Assembly (NCBI GenBank): GCA_965208525.1
Contig: OZ242340.1
Location: 4,402,001 to 4,466,000, forward strand
Reading direction: 5' to 3'
Length of the DNA stretch: 64,000 nucleotides
Source: VXYL01 sp965208525
GTDB lineage: Bacteria; Pseudomonadota; Gammaproteobacteria; Pseudomonadales; Azotimanducaceae
Part shown: piece by piece, positions 43,793 to 52,927 of the stretch
Layout: each line of letters opens with the position of its first letter
How positions within the stretch are numbered: the stretch's first letter is position 1
Translations under genes and position numbers: made by a program
Notes under the pieces: model-generated
Database searches by the model: none
Told to the model about the DNA's origin: nothing
The model's input: only the letters and a program-made list of their open reading frames with translations

Positions 43793-45136
43793 GTGTCCCC
43801 ACATCTAACTGCGAGGGGCGGGAGCGCTGCTGCGTTCAAGGTGGCTTGGCCTGCGCTCGCTGCGACTGGCCTTTTGCTGGGGGCGAGTACGGCGTTGGCC
43901 GGAGAATCCGCTGCGGGCGAGACGAGTGGCGGGGAATGTGCCCGTGACGAACTCTTCCGTGTTGCGACACCCATGGATCTTGAGCACGCGTGGAGCGGAA
44001 CCCCGATCCTACGGGCGATGGAAGGCGAGTGTGTCTCGTCCGACCGGAACGTTATCTACTGGCAGTTGCGTGGCGGCGCTGAGGGCCTGATCGGCAACCA
44101 TCACACGGCGCTTGCCGACTTCGACCGGCCCTACCGCCTCCGGGGCCGCACAACACCTGAGCGAGAACTGCCGCCTGACGCCACTGCGGCGCCAGCCCTG
44201 CCGTACATTATTGAACGCGCCGCCGGGCACCGGATCGTCATGGTCAATGAGCGACATCATGTCTCCACCGATCGGCTGCTGACCCTTGATCTGCTCGGTC
44301 CCCTGTACGAGCAGGGCTTTCGGTATCTGGCCCTCGAGGCGCTTTGGGCAGGAGAGGAGGGCTTGGGCGAACGCGGCTATCCCATACGGGAGACGGGGGG
44401 CTACATCAACGATGTTGTCTTCGCGGAGCTTGTGCGGGAAGCGATTGCCCTCGGCTATGAGGTTGTGCCGTATGAGGCCCAGGGCGAGCAATACCACGCG
44501 ACCGAGACCATGAACGAACAGCAGGCGCGCGATTACTGGCAGGCTCAGAATCTACTCGCCGCCACGCTGCAGAAGGATGCGGACGCCAAGGTGCTCGTTC
44601 ACTGCGGATACGCCCACCTTCAGGAAACGGCGTCTGCCCGCTGGACGCCGATGGCGTACTACCTACACCAGGCTACGGGCCTCGACCCGCTGACGGTGGA
44701 CCAAACGGCGTTTGCGGAGCGCGGCATCGAACAGGCGGAACACGGATGGCGACAAGGTTCCGAGGCACGCGGCCTGATCGAAGCTCGCCCGGTGGTGCTG
44801 CTTGATGCCGCTGGCGACCTGCTGCGCCGGGAACAAGAAAACGTGGACATCCGGGTCGTGAATCCGCGCACGCAATACGTCAATGGGCGCCCTGCCTGGA
44901 TGCGAATGGGCGGTCGTCGAGTCGCGGTCGCAATCGACACACCGGAATGCGCCAGCGAAGCCTGCGTCATCTCGGCGTTCGATGCCGACTGGGAGGAGCG
45001 CGCGGTGCCGTACGACCGCGTAGAGGTGATGGCGGCAAAGACGGACATGTACCTACCTCCGGGCACTGAAATGGAGCTTCACGGCTTCCGGCTCGACGGC
45101 AGTCTCGTTTTCCGGCGGGCGTTGACGACGCCCTAG
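43793..45136 (+). CDS. Secreted ChaN/EreA-like superfamily protein
   Basis: A 447-residue exported protein. The GTG start at 43793 is fixed by AAGGAGG 5 bases upstream; residues about 12-37 (AAFKVAWPALAATGLLLGASTALAG) are a signal peptide. The central region resembles the ChaN/EreA/TIKI superfamily, with RIVMVNERHHVSTDR, GFRYLALEALWAGEE and VLVHCGYAHLQE supplying paired Glu/His residues that bind metal or haem in relatives. The C-terminal third (about 335-447) has beta-rich composition without recognised motifs. It may be a periplasmic hydrolase or haem-binding lipocalin-like protein; the function is uncertain. Confidence 0.7.
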   Translation: MSPHLTARGGSAAAFKVAWPALAATGLLLGASTALAGESAAGETSGGECARDELFRVATPMDLEHAWSGTPILRAMEGECVSSDRNVIYWQLRGGAEGLIGNHHTALADFDRPYRLRGRTTPERELPPDATAAPALPYIIERAAGHRIVMVNERHHVSTDRLLTLDLLGPLYEQGFRYLALEALWAGEEGLGERGYPIRETGGYINDVVFAELVREAIALGYEVVPYEAQGEQYHATETMNEQQARDYWQAQNLLAATLQKDADAKVLVHCGYAHLQETASARWTPMAYYLHQATGLDPLTVDQTAFAERGIEQAEHGWRQGSEARGLIEARPVVLLDAAGDLLRREQENVDIRVVNPRTQYVNGRPAWMRMGGRRVAVAIDTPECASEACVISAFDADWEERAVPYDRVEVMAAKTDMYLPPGTEMELHGFRLDGSLVFRRALTTP

Positions 45137-45244
45137 GCTTTGGGCGCGAGGCACCCTCCTGTCGGCGGCCGGGCCGCTATGGGAACGGCCACACATGCCG
45201 CCCGCGACCTGCAATGTCGGGAGGAGCCTCCGGCGGACCAGAAA

Positions 45245-46081
45245 TCAGAGGGGATGATTCTGGATGAAGTGGCGTAGCTCTTCGGCTACGCGCTCGGGCG
45301 CTTCGAGCTGGATCATGTGGGCGACGCCTTGGACCTCGACGGACCGGCTTCCAGACACGGAGGCAGCCAGATGGGCGGCCGTGGCGCGACTTCGGGGCTC
45401 ATCCAAGGTGCCAATCATCACGAGGACCGGAATGGTCAGTTCCCCAAGCCGATCCGCCGCTTGCGGCTCGAGCGGCTGCGGCAGGCCTTCCTCATTCTCC
45501 GCTTGGTAGGTCGAGAGGACATCCCCCTTGACGCGGTCTCGGAGGCTGCGGTCCAGCCGCGTGGTCGACTGCCCCCAACCATCCACCCAAACCTGCGTCT
45601 CGAGTTCGGCGAGCTCTGCCCACTTCTGCTCGTCCCAGAGCCGGTCCATTTCGCTCCAGGGCACGCTGTCTTCTTCGGCATCGAGGTCGGGGCGGAAGCC
45701 GCCGATGCCGCCGGCAACGCTCGTGAGGGTGGCTACGCAAGCCGGGCGAGCCAACGCGAGATCGAGCGCCACCTTGCCCCCGATGGACTGGCCGACGACG
45801 TGGGCGCGATCGACTCCGAGGTGGCCTAGGAGTGCGGCGATGTCCGCCCAATAGGCGAACTCGACATGCTCGGTCGTGCTGCGGCCGAAGCCGCGCAGGT
45901 CAGAGCGGATGACGCGGTAGCTGTCGGCGAGCGCCCGCGCCTGGAAATCCCACATGCGCAGGCTTCCAAGCCCGCCGTGGATCAGGACCAGCGCGTCTCC
46001 CGCTCCTTCGACCTCGTAGTAGAGATTGCCGCCGTCAACAGCGAGGAATCCTGTTGCGCTAGGGTGTCCGGCGTTGGCCAC
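45245..46081 (-). CDS. Alpha/beta hydrolase
   Basis: A 278-residue alpha/beta hydrolase. The oxyanion region is LIHGGLGS, the nucleophile is S99 in GQSIGGK, the acid is the Asp in IGTLDEPRS, and the histidine lies in GVAHMIQLE. The layout resembles haloperoxidase-like or dienelactone-like esterases; substrate unknown. The GTG start at 46081 gives a reasonable N-terminus. The ABM monooxygenase gene is 36 bases upstream on the same strand, consistent with a two-gene unit. Confidence 0.87.
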   Translation of the reverse strand: MANAGHPSATGFLAVDGGNLYYEVEGAGDALVLIHGGLGSLRMWDFQARALADSYRVIRSDLRGFGRSTTEHVEFAYWADIAALLGHLGVDRAHVVGQSIGGKVALDLALARPACVATLTSVAGGIGGFRPDLDAEEDSVPWSEMDRLWDEQKWAELAELETQVWVDGWGQSTTRLDRSLRDRVKGDVLSTYQAENEEGLPQPLEPQAADRLGELTIPVLVMIGTLDEPRSRATAAHLAASVSGSRSVEVQGVAHMIQLEAPERVAEELRHFIQNHPL

Positions 46082-46117
46082 GGCAGTCGGGGTTCCGCCG
46101 TACCGGCGTTTCCCGCC

Positions 46118-46399
46118 TCAGCCGATGACTTCGAATTGGTGGATGGTGGGGCGGCCGGCCATGAGACCGGCGAACTTGGCGCCGGCGGCTTTGAAATGGT
46201 CGCTTTGGCCGTGGGCGGCGAGGGCGTCGGTGTCGTCGTAGAGCTCCATCACCGCGTAGCCTTCGTCGTCCTTGACGAGGGTGTAGAGCTTGTTGCCCGG
46301 TTCGTTGGCGCGCACCTGGGCGGCGAGGCCCAGCATCACTTCCTCGAACTCGGATTCCTTGCCGGCGGCGACGTTGAGGCGGGCGAGCAGTGCGATCAT
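46118..46399 (-). CDS. Antibiotic biosynthesis monooxygenase (ABM) domain protein
   Basis: A 93-residue single-domain ABM protein: MIALLARLNVAAGKESEFEEV, GNKLYTLVKDDEGYAVMELYDD, HFKAAGAKFAGLM. Small ABM proteins fold as ferredoxin-like dimers and include quinol monooxygenases (YgiN) and haem-degrading enzymes; the name does not mean antibiotic synthesis. It precedes an alpha/beta hydrolase on the same strand. ATG 46399 starts at the conserved strand. Confidence 0.86.
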   Translation of the reverse strand: MIALLARLNVAAGKESEFEEVMLGLAAQVRANEPGNKLYTLVKDDEGYAVMELYDDTDALAAHGQSDHFKAAGAKFAGLMAGRPTIHQFEVIG

Positions 46400-46443
46400 G
46401 TACGGGTCCCTTGGTTTGTGAGCGGCGGCAGCATACCCCGGCC

Positions 46444-46995
46444 ATGCATCGGAACAAACTTCGCGCGATGCTCGCCAACTACGCGAGCCGGTTTCCCGAC
46501 GAGGAGTCGGCACGCTTTGTCGACTTCGTCGAGCGGCAGCCGCGTTGCTTCGAGCGGGACTGCTTCGACGACGGCCACGTCACCGGCTCGGCATTGGTGC
46601 TGAACCTAGGTCGCGATGCGGCCTTGATGACCCATCACGCCAAGCTGGGGCGCTGGCTACAGCTCGGTGGCCATTGCGACGGCGACTCCGACGCGCTGGC
46701 AGTGGCTTGCCGCGAGGCAGCGGAGGAGTCCGGCTTGGCAGTGAAGCCGCTGTCGGCGGCGCCGCTCGACATCGACATCCACACCATCCCGGCGCGCGGG
46801 TCAGAGCCCCGCCACTTCCATTACGACGTTCGCTTTCTGTTGCAGGTGCGGCGTTCGGAGGATTTCGTCGCGACGGCGGAGTCGCTGTCTCTGGCCTGGG
46901 TGCCGCTCGACAGGATGTCGACCTACACCGACGAAGAATCCGTGCTGCGTTTGGTGCGTAAGTTTCAGCAGTCGCTCGGGTTTCCGAACGCCTGA
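46444..46995 (+). CDS. NUDIX hydrolase
   Basis: A 183-residue NUDIX protein. The box is GGHCDGDSDALAVACREAAEESG (75-97; shown in part as GGHCDG and REAAEE). HAKLGRWLQLGGHCD preceding it and HFHYDVRFLLQV after it match a clade of small NUDIX hydrolases with unclear substrates. ATG at 46444 is preferred to the frame start at 46390. It diverges from the ABM gene with 44 bases between. Confidence 0.88.
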   Translation: MHRNKLRAMLANYASRFPDEESARFVDFVERQPRCFERDCFDDGHVTGSALVLNLGRDAALMTHHAKLGRWLQLGGHCDGDSDALAVACREAAEESGLAVKPLSAAPLDIDIHTIPARGSEPRHFHYDVRFLLQVRRSEDFVATAESLSLAWVPLDRMSTYTDEESVLRLVRKFQQSLGFPNA

Positions 46996-47051
46996 ATCGC
47001 CCATCCCCGGCACTGCCGGATGGTCGATGCGCGGCCTAGGATGCCGTGGCC

Positions 47052-49430
47052 TTACGGCATGTCCCAGGCAAGGTCCGTGGTGATCCGAACCGTGCCGCGC
47101 GTGGCCATGACGCGGCGGCCGTTCATGGGATAGAGGAACCAGCGACCGGTGTCGTTGCGGCGCATTAAGGTGTCGGTGCGGCCGTCACCGTTGAAGTCGC
47201 CGGTCGCGGCGAGTTGCCAGGCGAGATTGCGGGTGAGATTCGCGCCGCCGCGGCCGGGAGTGTAGCGACGGCCGTTCATCGGGTAGAAATACCAGCGTCC
47301 TTCGCGATGGCGCAGCAGCACGTCAGCGCGACCGTTGCCGTTGAAGTCGGCGACGGCGGCCACTTGCCAGTCGAGGTTGCGCGTGAGCGGCGCGCGGCCT
47401 TGGGCATCAGTGTCGACGACACGACCATCCATCGGGTAGTAGTGCCATGCACCGCTCATGTTGTGGCGCAGCAGCACATCGTCCGTGCCGTCGCCGGCGA
47501 AGTCGCCTGTGCCGGCCAGGCGCCAGTTGAGGTTGCGCGGCAGGTCGGCAGGCCCGGCGTCGGCCTCCACGACGTTGCCTGCGCGAATGGGGTAGTAATG
47601 CCAGCGGCCGTCGGGATGCCGCATCAACAGGTCGTCGGCGCCGTCGCCATTGAAGTCGCCAAGCGCTCGCACCTGCCAGGCAGCATCGATGGTAAGCCCG
47701 CTCACGATGCTGTCGTCGGTTTGCCGGCGTCCGTCCATGGCATGGAGGCCCCAGCGGCCATCGGTGTGCCGGAGGAGCACGTCGTCGCGTCCGTTGGCAT
47801 CGAAGTCGCCGATACCCACGAAGGCCCAGTCGAGGCTATGCGGCAGGTTCGCTGCCCCGGTTTCGTCGGCAATGGAGCGACGCCCGTCCATCGGATAGTA
47901 GTGCCAGCGCCCGTCGAAGTGGCGCAGCAGCAGGTCCGCCTTGCCGTCGGCGTTGAAGTCGCCGGTCCCCATGAAGTCGAGGGCGTAGCGTGGGTTGGCC
48001 TCGTTCGACACGAGCCGGCGGATGCGACCGTCGCCCTTGGTGAGGAGATACAGCTCGCCAGCGGCATCGACGCTGAGGCGTGCATCCACGCGCCGGGTGT
48101 TGTTGTACGTATTGGGATAGCCGGAGACATCCGCTAACTCCCGCTCCACCCCGTCGAAGGCGAGGCGAATCTCCTCGATTGGCGCGGGATCGCCGGGGAC
48201 AACCTGGTCCGCATCGAACGCGAAGATGCGCCCGCGCACGAACTCCGTGAACACATACTTGCCGACAAGCTCCGGGATCGAGGCGCCGCGATACACATGG
48301 CCACCGCCGATGGCAAAGCCCTCGTCGTGGTCGTACTGCGCCACCGGATAGGCGAACGGTTCAGGGTCGGTGGCGGGCCGTTCATACACGGATCCCAAGC
48401 GGCGACCCACCGCGTGACCGGTGGCAAACGTACCCTCCCGCAGCCGCCAGCCGTAGTTGGCGCCGGCCACGCCAAGGTTGATCTCCTCGATCTGGTCCTG
48501 GCCGATGTCGGAGATGAACATGCGGCCGTCAAAGGTGTCCCACGAGAATTGCTGCGGGTGGCGGAGGCCCCAAGCCCAGATCTCCGGCGCCGCGCCTTCC
48601 ATCGCCACCAGAGGATTGTCCGCGGGAATCCCATAGCTTGCGCCGTCGCCGGTCGCGAGCGGATCGATGCGGACGATGGCGCCGAGCGGTTCTGCCAGCC
48701 CCTGACCGTAGTCGCGCGGGTCGTGGGCACTGCCGCCGTCGCCGAAGCCGATGTAGAGGAGGCCGTAGTCGGCGTCTCCCGGACTCGCCGTGGGATGGAA
48801 GGCCAAGGCTCCGACGTTGTGATTGCCAGCGAACTGGCCCACACGCAGCAGCACTCTGGATGTGCCGGAGAACCCCCAGGCGGATGGATTCGTCGCCGTC
48901 CACTCCCGCACGACGCTCTCCTGCACGTTGGCCGACGCCTCCAGATAGTCGGCGGTTCCACTCGCCGGCGTCGCGCTGTAGGCAGTGTAGAGCTTGCCGT
49001 AGCCAGGGCGGCCTTCCTGCGCGAACTCCGGGTGGAAGGCGAAGCCCATGAAGCCCGCTTCGTTGGGGAAGGCGGCGTTGCTGAAATCGACCCCCTCGTC
49101 GCGGAGGTCGAGATACACGCGAGGCGCGCGGCCGTCGATGTCGGTGAGATAGAGAATGCCCCGGGTGTCGTTGAAGGCGAGACGCCCGCTCCCATCGGGC
49201 AGTTGCCGCAGCACCTGAACGCGTGCATAGGCATTGTTGGTGGCGGCCGGGCGCACCGGGTCCGTCGTGCGCGGCGCGCGGGCGAGAGGCACCGCCGCAA
49301 GCACGATCTCGCCCTTCTCGATGCGTTCGGGAATGGGGTCGCCGATCGCCTCCTGCGCGTTCGCCGCGCTACTCGCGACCACTAAGGTGGCCAGGGAGAG
49401 TGTGCCGGTCAGCCACCGCAGGGAAGCCAT
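47052..49430 (-). CDS. PQQ-dependent sugar dehydrogenase-like protein with FG-GAP/VCBS repeats
   Basis: A 792-residue secreted protein. Residues 1-26 (ending SAANAQ) are a signal peptide. Residues about 45-465 resemble soluble PQQ glucose dehydrogenase-type propellers (GNHNVGALAFHP, EIWAWGLRHPQQFSWD, IEEINLGVAGANYGWRLREG). The C-terminal ~320 residues are six repeats of about 53 residues with GDFNADGKADLLLRH and WHYYPMDGRR, calcium-binding FG-GAP/VCBS units. It likely oxidises a sugar or aldehyde at the cell surface; PQQ synthesis genes are not seen. It starts 8 bases after oppF ends, so it probably ends the ABC operon. Confidence 0.82.
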   Translation of the reverse strand: MASLRWLTGTLSLATLVVASSAANAQEAIGDPIPERIEKGEIVLAAVPLARAPRTTDPVRPAATNNAYARVQVLRQLPDGSGRLAFNDTRGILYLTDIDGRAPRVYLDLRDEGVDFSNAAFPNEAGFMGFAFHPEFAQEGRPGYGKLYTAYSATPASGTADYLEASANVQESVVREWTATNPSAWGFSGTSRVLLRVGQFAGNHNVGALAFHPTASPGDADYGLLYIGFGDGGSAHDPRDYGQGLAEPLGAIVRIDPLATGDGASYGIPADNPLVAMEGAAPEIWAWGLRHPQQFSWDTFDGRMFISDIGQDQIEEINLGVAGANYGWRLREGTFATGHAVGRRLGSVYERPATDPEPFAYPVAQYDHDEGFAIGGGHVYRGASIPELVGKYVFTEFVRGRIFAFDADQVVPGDPAPIEEIRLAFDGVERELADVSGYPNTYNNTRRVDARLSVDAAGELYLLTKGDGRIRRLVSNEANPRYALDFMGTGDFNADGKADLLLRHFDGRWHYYPMDGRRSIADETGAANLPHSLDWAFVGIGDFDANGRDDVLLRHTDGRWGLHAMDGRRQTDDSIVSGLTIDAAWQVRALGDFNGDGADDLLMRHPDGRWHYYPIRAGNVVEADAGPADLPRNLNWRLAGTGDFAGDGTDDVLLRHNMSGAWHYYPMDGRVVDTDAQGRAPLTRNLDWQVAAVADFNGNGRADVLLRHREGRWYFYPMNGRRYTPGRGGANLTRNLAWQLAATGDFNGDGRTDTLMRRNDTGRWFLYPMNGRRVMATRGTVRITTDLAWDMP

Positions 49431-49438
49431 GACGCGCG

Positions 49439-50434
49439 TCAGGCAGCGGCGTCGTAGAGGTGGCAAGCCACCTGCCGATGCCCGTAGCCTTCGTCCGCTA
49501 CGGGAATGAGCTCCGGGGCTTCCGTGCGACACCGCTCCATCACCTTCGGGCAGCGATTGGCGAAGCGACAGCCGGGGGGCACGTTCACCGGCGACGGGAT
49601 CTCGCCCCGGATCGCGGTGGAGGGGCGCGAACGCTCGCTCACTGGGTCTGGCTCCGGGTTGGAGCCGATGAGGAGCTCCGTGTAGGGGTGCTTGGGCGCG
49701 AAGAAGACCCGGTTGGCCGCGCCAAGCTCCACCAGCGAGCCGAGATACATCACTGCCATGCGATCCGAGACATACCGCACCATCGACAGGTCGTGGGCGA
49801 TGAACAGCATCGTGAGGCCGAGTGAAGCCTTGAGTTCCCCGAGCAGGTTCACCACCTGCGCCTGCACGGAAACGTCGAGCGCCGAGATCGGCTCGTCGCA
49901 GACCACGAACTCCGGTTCCAGGACCAAGGCCCTGGCGATGCCGATGCGCTGCCGCTGACCGCCCGAGAACTCGTGTGGATAGCGCGACATGTGATCCGGC
50001 GACAAGCCCACCCGCACCAGCCACGAAGCCACGGTGTCGCGCGCCTCTGCACCACGCAGGTCGCTGTGCAGGCGCAGCCCCTCGCCGACGATCTCGCCCA
50101 CCGTCATGCGTGGATTGAGCGACGAATAGGGGTCCTGGAAGATCATCTGCATGTCGCGGGCATAGCGGCGGAAATCCACCGGCCGGTAGCGATCCGGCAT
50201 CCTCTGGCCTTGGTAGATCACCTCGCCGGCGGTCTTGTCGTGGAGGCCAATCAGCGTTTTGCCGAGGGTGGACTTGCCGGAGCCGCTCTCGCCGACCAGT
50301 CCCACGATCTCGCGTGGAGCGATGGCAAGGGACACATCGTCCACGGCATGCACCACCTCGCCACGACCGATGCGGAAATGCCGCGTGAGGCCGCGCATCT
50401 CCACCAGCGGCGTATCGGCTGCGGCTTCACTCAC
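49439..50434 (-). CDS. Oligopeptide/dipeptide ABC transporter ATP-binding protein (OppF/DppF-type)
   Basis: A 331-residue ABC ATPase. The Walker A is GESGSGKST, the signature FSGGQRQRIGIARAL, the Walker B is FVVCDEPISALD, and IAHDLSMVRYVSD is the switch region. A C-terminal OppF cysteine cluster (GCRFANRCP...C...C) may bind an iron-sulfur or other metal. The start is GTG 50434, which overlaps the oppD-like stop by 8 bases, so the two are translationally coupled. The long frame to 50761 is spurious. Confidence 0.93.
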   Translation of the reverse strand: MSEAAADTPLVEMRGLTRHFRIGRGEVVHAVDDVSLAIAPREIVGLVGESGSGKSTLGKTLIGLHDKTAGEVIYQGQRMPDRYRPVDFRRYARDMQMIFQDPYSSLNPRMTVGEIVGEGLRLHSDLRGAEARDTVASWLVRVGLSPDHMSRYPHEFSGGQRQRIGIARALVLEPEFVVCDEPISALDVSVQAQVVNLLGELKASLGLTMLFIAHDLSMVRYVSDRMAVMYLGSLVELGAANRVFFAPKHPYTELLIGSNPEPDPVSERSRPSTAIRGEIPSPVNVPPGCRFANRCPKVMERCRTEAPELIPVADEGYGHRQVACHLYDAAA

Positions 50435-51446
50435 CTTTGTACACCCCCTCGGCGGCGACGTCGCAGTCCTCGTGGTGGAGCCAGCAGCGCGCCTCATGGT
50501 CGTAGGCATCCGCGGCCTGGATGCCATATACCGGCGGCGACTGCCCCTGACACGCCTCCATCGCGAAAGGGCACCGCGCCGCATAGCCGCAGCCGGCTGG
50601 TGGCGCGAACAGATCCGGCGGGCTGCCGTCGATGGGCTGCAAGTCCTGCTCGCCCTCGCCCTGATTGGTGGGCATCGCCGCCTTGAGCCCCAGGGTATAG
50701 GGGTGAGCGCTGCGGTAGAACACGTCGTCCACCGAGCCCCGTTCCACGACCTGCCCGGCATACATCACAAGCACCTCGTCCGCCATGCGTGCCACGACGC
50801 CGAGGTCGTGGGTGATCAGCGCAATGGCCATGCCGTTTTCACGCTGCAAGTCCACCATGAGGTCGAGGATTTGCGCTTGGATGGTGACGTCGAGCGCCGT
50901 GGTGGGCTCGTCGGCGATCAGCACCGCCGGCTCGCAGGAGAGCGCCATAGCGATCATGGCGCGCTGCAACATGCCGCCGGAGAACTCGAACGGGTACTGC
51001 TCGGCGCGCTTGGCCGGTTCCGGGATGCGCGTCATCTCCAACAGTTCCACCGCCCGTGCGTGCGCGGCGCGGCGCTTCATGCCGGCGTGCACCTGCAGCG
51101 GCTCGGCGATCTGGTCGCCAATGGTCATCGTGGGGTTGAGCGAGGTCATCGGGTCCTGAAAGATCATGCCGATTTCGCGCCCGCGCACCTCTTTGCCGTC
51201 GATCCTGCCGCCGCCCAGGATGTCGTGGCCGCGCAACGTTGCGGCTCCGCGGACGATGCGCCCTGGCGGCATGGGGATGAGGCCGGTGAAGCTCTGCACG
51301 GTGACCGACTTGCCGCAGCCCGACTCGCCGACGATGGCGAGGGTCTGGCCTTCGTCGAGACGGAAGTCCACTCCCCGCACGGCATGGACGGTGCCGCCAT
51401 AGGTGTCGAACTCGACGTGCAGGTCGGTGATTTCCAGAAGCGCCAT
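50427..51446 (-). CDS. Oligopeptide/dipeptide ABC transporter ATP-binding protein (OppD/DppD-type)
   Basis: A 339-residue ABC ATPase: Walker A GESGCGKS, signature FSGGMLQRAMIAMAL, Walker B VLIADEPTTALD, LITHDLGVVARMADE. The C-terminal extension has the cysteines CGYAARCPFAMEAC typical of OppD. ATG at 51446 is the family-standard start (MALLEITDLHVEFDT). It overlaps the next gene, which encodes the partner ATPase, and follows the OppC-like gene by 17 bases. Substrate is likely a peptide or other small oligomer. Confidence 0.93.
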   Translation of the reverse strand: MALLEITDLHVEFDTYGGTVHAVRGVDFRLDEGQTLAIVGESGCGKSVTVQSFTGLIPMPPGRIVRGAATLRGHDILGGGRIDGKEVRGREIGMIFQDPMTSLNPTMTIGDQIAEPLQVHAGMKRRAAHARAVELLEMTRIPEPAKRAEQYPFEFSGGMLQRAMIAMALSCEPAVLIADEPTTALDVTIQAQILDLMVDLQRENGMAIALITHDLGVVARMADEVLVMYAGQVVERGSVDDVFYRSAHPYTLGLKAAMPTNQGEGEQDLQPIDGSPPDLFAPPAGCGYAARCPFAMEACQGQSPPVYGIQAADAYDHEARCWLHHEDCDVAAEGVYKGE

Positions 51447-51463
51447 CTTCGCCTGCTCCGCCC

Positions 51464-52903
51464 CTACTCCGTGGCTCTCATGCGAGCGTCCAAGGCGTCC
51501 CGCAGGCCGTCGCCCAAGAGGTTGAACGCGAGCACAGTGATGCTGATGAAGAGTGCCGGGGCGATCAATTCGTGCGGCGTCGTCAGCATCGTCTTCAATC
51601 CTTCGTTGCACATGCTGCCCCAGGAAGGCGTCGGTGGCGCCACCCCCATGCCGATGAACGACAGGAACGCCTCCGTGAAGATCGCGCTCGGCACGGCGAA
51701 GGTGAGGGTGACGAGGATCACGCCCATCGTGTTCGGAATCATGTGCCGCATGACGAGCCAGGCGCTGCGGGCGCCGAGCAGGCGCGCCGCGCCGACGTAG
51801 CCTTCCTCGCGGATTTGCAGGATTTGCCCGCGCACGAGCCGCGCTGTGGCGGGCCAGCTTAGGAGCACCATGGCCACCAGCATGGGCGCGATGCCGCTGT
51901 CGCCGGACTCGACCCCGAAGAGGATGCGGAACAGGATCATAAAGAGCAGAAATGGCAAAGCGACCACGAAGTCGGCGAAGCGCATGAGGAGCTGATCCAC
52001 CCGCCCGCCGGCGAACCCCGCCGCCGCACCGTACAGGATGCCGAAGGCGACATAGACGAACGAGGCGACGATGCCAATGAAGAGCGACACGCGTGCGCCG
52101 TGCATCAGCCGCGCGAGCATGTCGCGGCCGAGATAGTCGGTGCCGAGGGGATGGAAGGCGAGTTCGACCGAGTCGCCGGGCGCAAGGTCCAATGCGTCTT
52201 CCGCGAGCCCCTTGGCCACCGCCTCTTCGGCGGTGATGACGCGCTTTACGTCCACCGGCAGCGTGATGTAGTCGGAAGACTCCACACCCCAGGCGTCGAG
52301 CGGCAGCACCGAATAGAAGTAGCGTCGCGGCTCGAGGTCAAGACGGTCCTCAAAGCCCGTTTCGGCGGGGTTGAGGATTTCGCCGACGGGCAGCCCCAAG
52401 GCGCGGTCTGGAGCCGGGTCGTAGAGATTGCGATAGACGCGCCAGCCGGAGGCGCCGGGTGCGGTTTGATCCGGTCGCCACGTCAAGCGCACGGCTTGGG
52501 TGTTGGCCTCGCCGACCACCGCGAGTTCTGCTGGCGCGAGCAGGCGATCGGCCGAAACGGAGGTGTCCGGCACACGGCCGGAGGCATCGCGAACGCCGGC
52601 CCACGGCTCGAATGGCGTGGCGACTGTGGCGATTCTTCCAGGGCCGGGCGGCTTGCTGATTTGGTCGAGGTCCTGATCGTCCGGATCAACCCGCCAGACG
52701 AAGGGACCGAACACCGTGAAGAGGAGCAAGCCCACCACGATCCAAAGCGAGATCAGCGCCCGCCGGTTCGCCTTCAGCCGCCGCCATGCATCCTGCCAGT
52801 ACGACAGCGACGGGCGCGAGATGACCTGCGCCTCGGTGGCCGAGGTGGGCACCGGCGCGAACGAGGGCACGCCGGTGCCGGTGGTCATGTCCGCTTCGCT
52901 CAT
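51464..52903 (-). CDS. OppC/DppC-type ABC permease with an inserted FN3-like domain
   Basis: A 479-residue inner-membrane permease; ordinary OppC proteins are near 300. TM1 is at 51-70. The conserved permease starts only at HPLGTDYLGRDMLARLMHGA (about 251-270) and includes the EAA-type loop EGYVGAARLLGARSAWLVMRHMIPN. Between them about 150-180 residues are inserted on the periplasmic side. Residues about 125-218 look like a fibronectin type III fold (VRLTWRPD, GWRVYRNL, YFYSVLPLDAWGVES). The gene sits in order B-C-D-F. The added domain may contact the binding protein or the cell envelope. Confidence 0.88.
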   Translation of the reverse strand: MSEADMTTGTGVPSFAPVPTSATEAQVISRPSLSYWQDAWRRLKANRRALISLWIVVGLLLFTVFGPFVWRVDPDDQDLDQISKPPGPGRIATVATPFEPWAGVRDASGRVPDTSVSADRLLAPAELAVVGEANTQAVRLTWRPDQTAPGASGWRVYRNLYDPAPDRALGLPVGEILNPAETGFEDRLDLEPRRYFYSVLPLDAWGVESSDYITLPVDVKRVITAEEAVAKGLAEDALDLAPGDSVELAFHPLGTDYLGRDMLARLMHGARVSLFIGIVASFVYVAFGILYGAAAGFAGGRVDQLLMRFADFVVALPFLLFMILFRILFGVESGDSGIAPMLVAMVLLSWPATARLVRGQILQIREEGYVGAARLLGARSAWLVMRHMIPNTMGVILVTLTFAVPSAIFTEAFLSFIGMGVAPPTPSWGSMCNEGLKTMLTTPHELIAPALFISITVLAFNLLGDGLRDALDARMRATE

Positions 52904-52927
52904 TCGCGTCGCCTCATTCCAGCCACC

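Noticed and set aside
49431..50024. N-terminal extension of the PQQ-dehydrogenase-like gene across oppF
   Set aside because: The extra residues lie in a different frame of oppF and lack domain content, and the signal peptide begins at ATG 49430.
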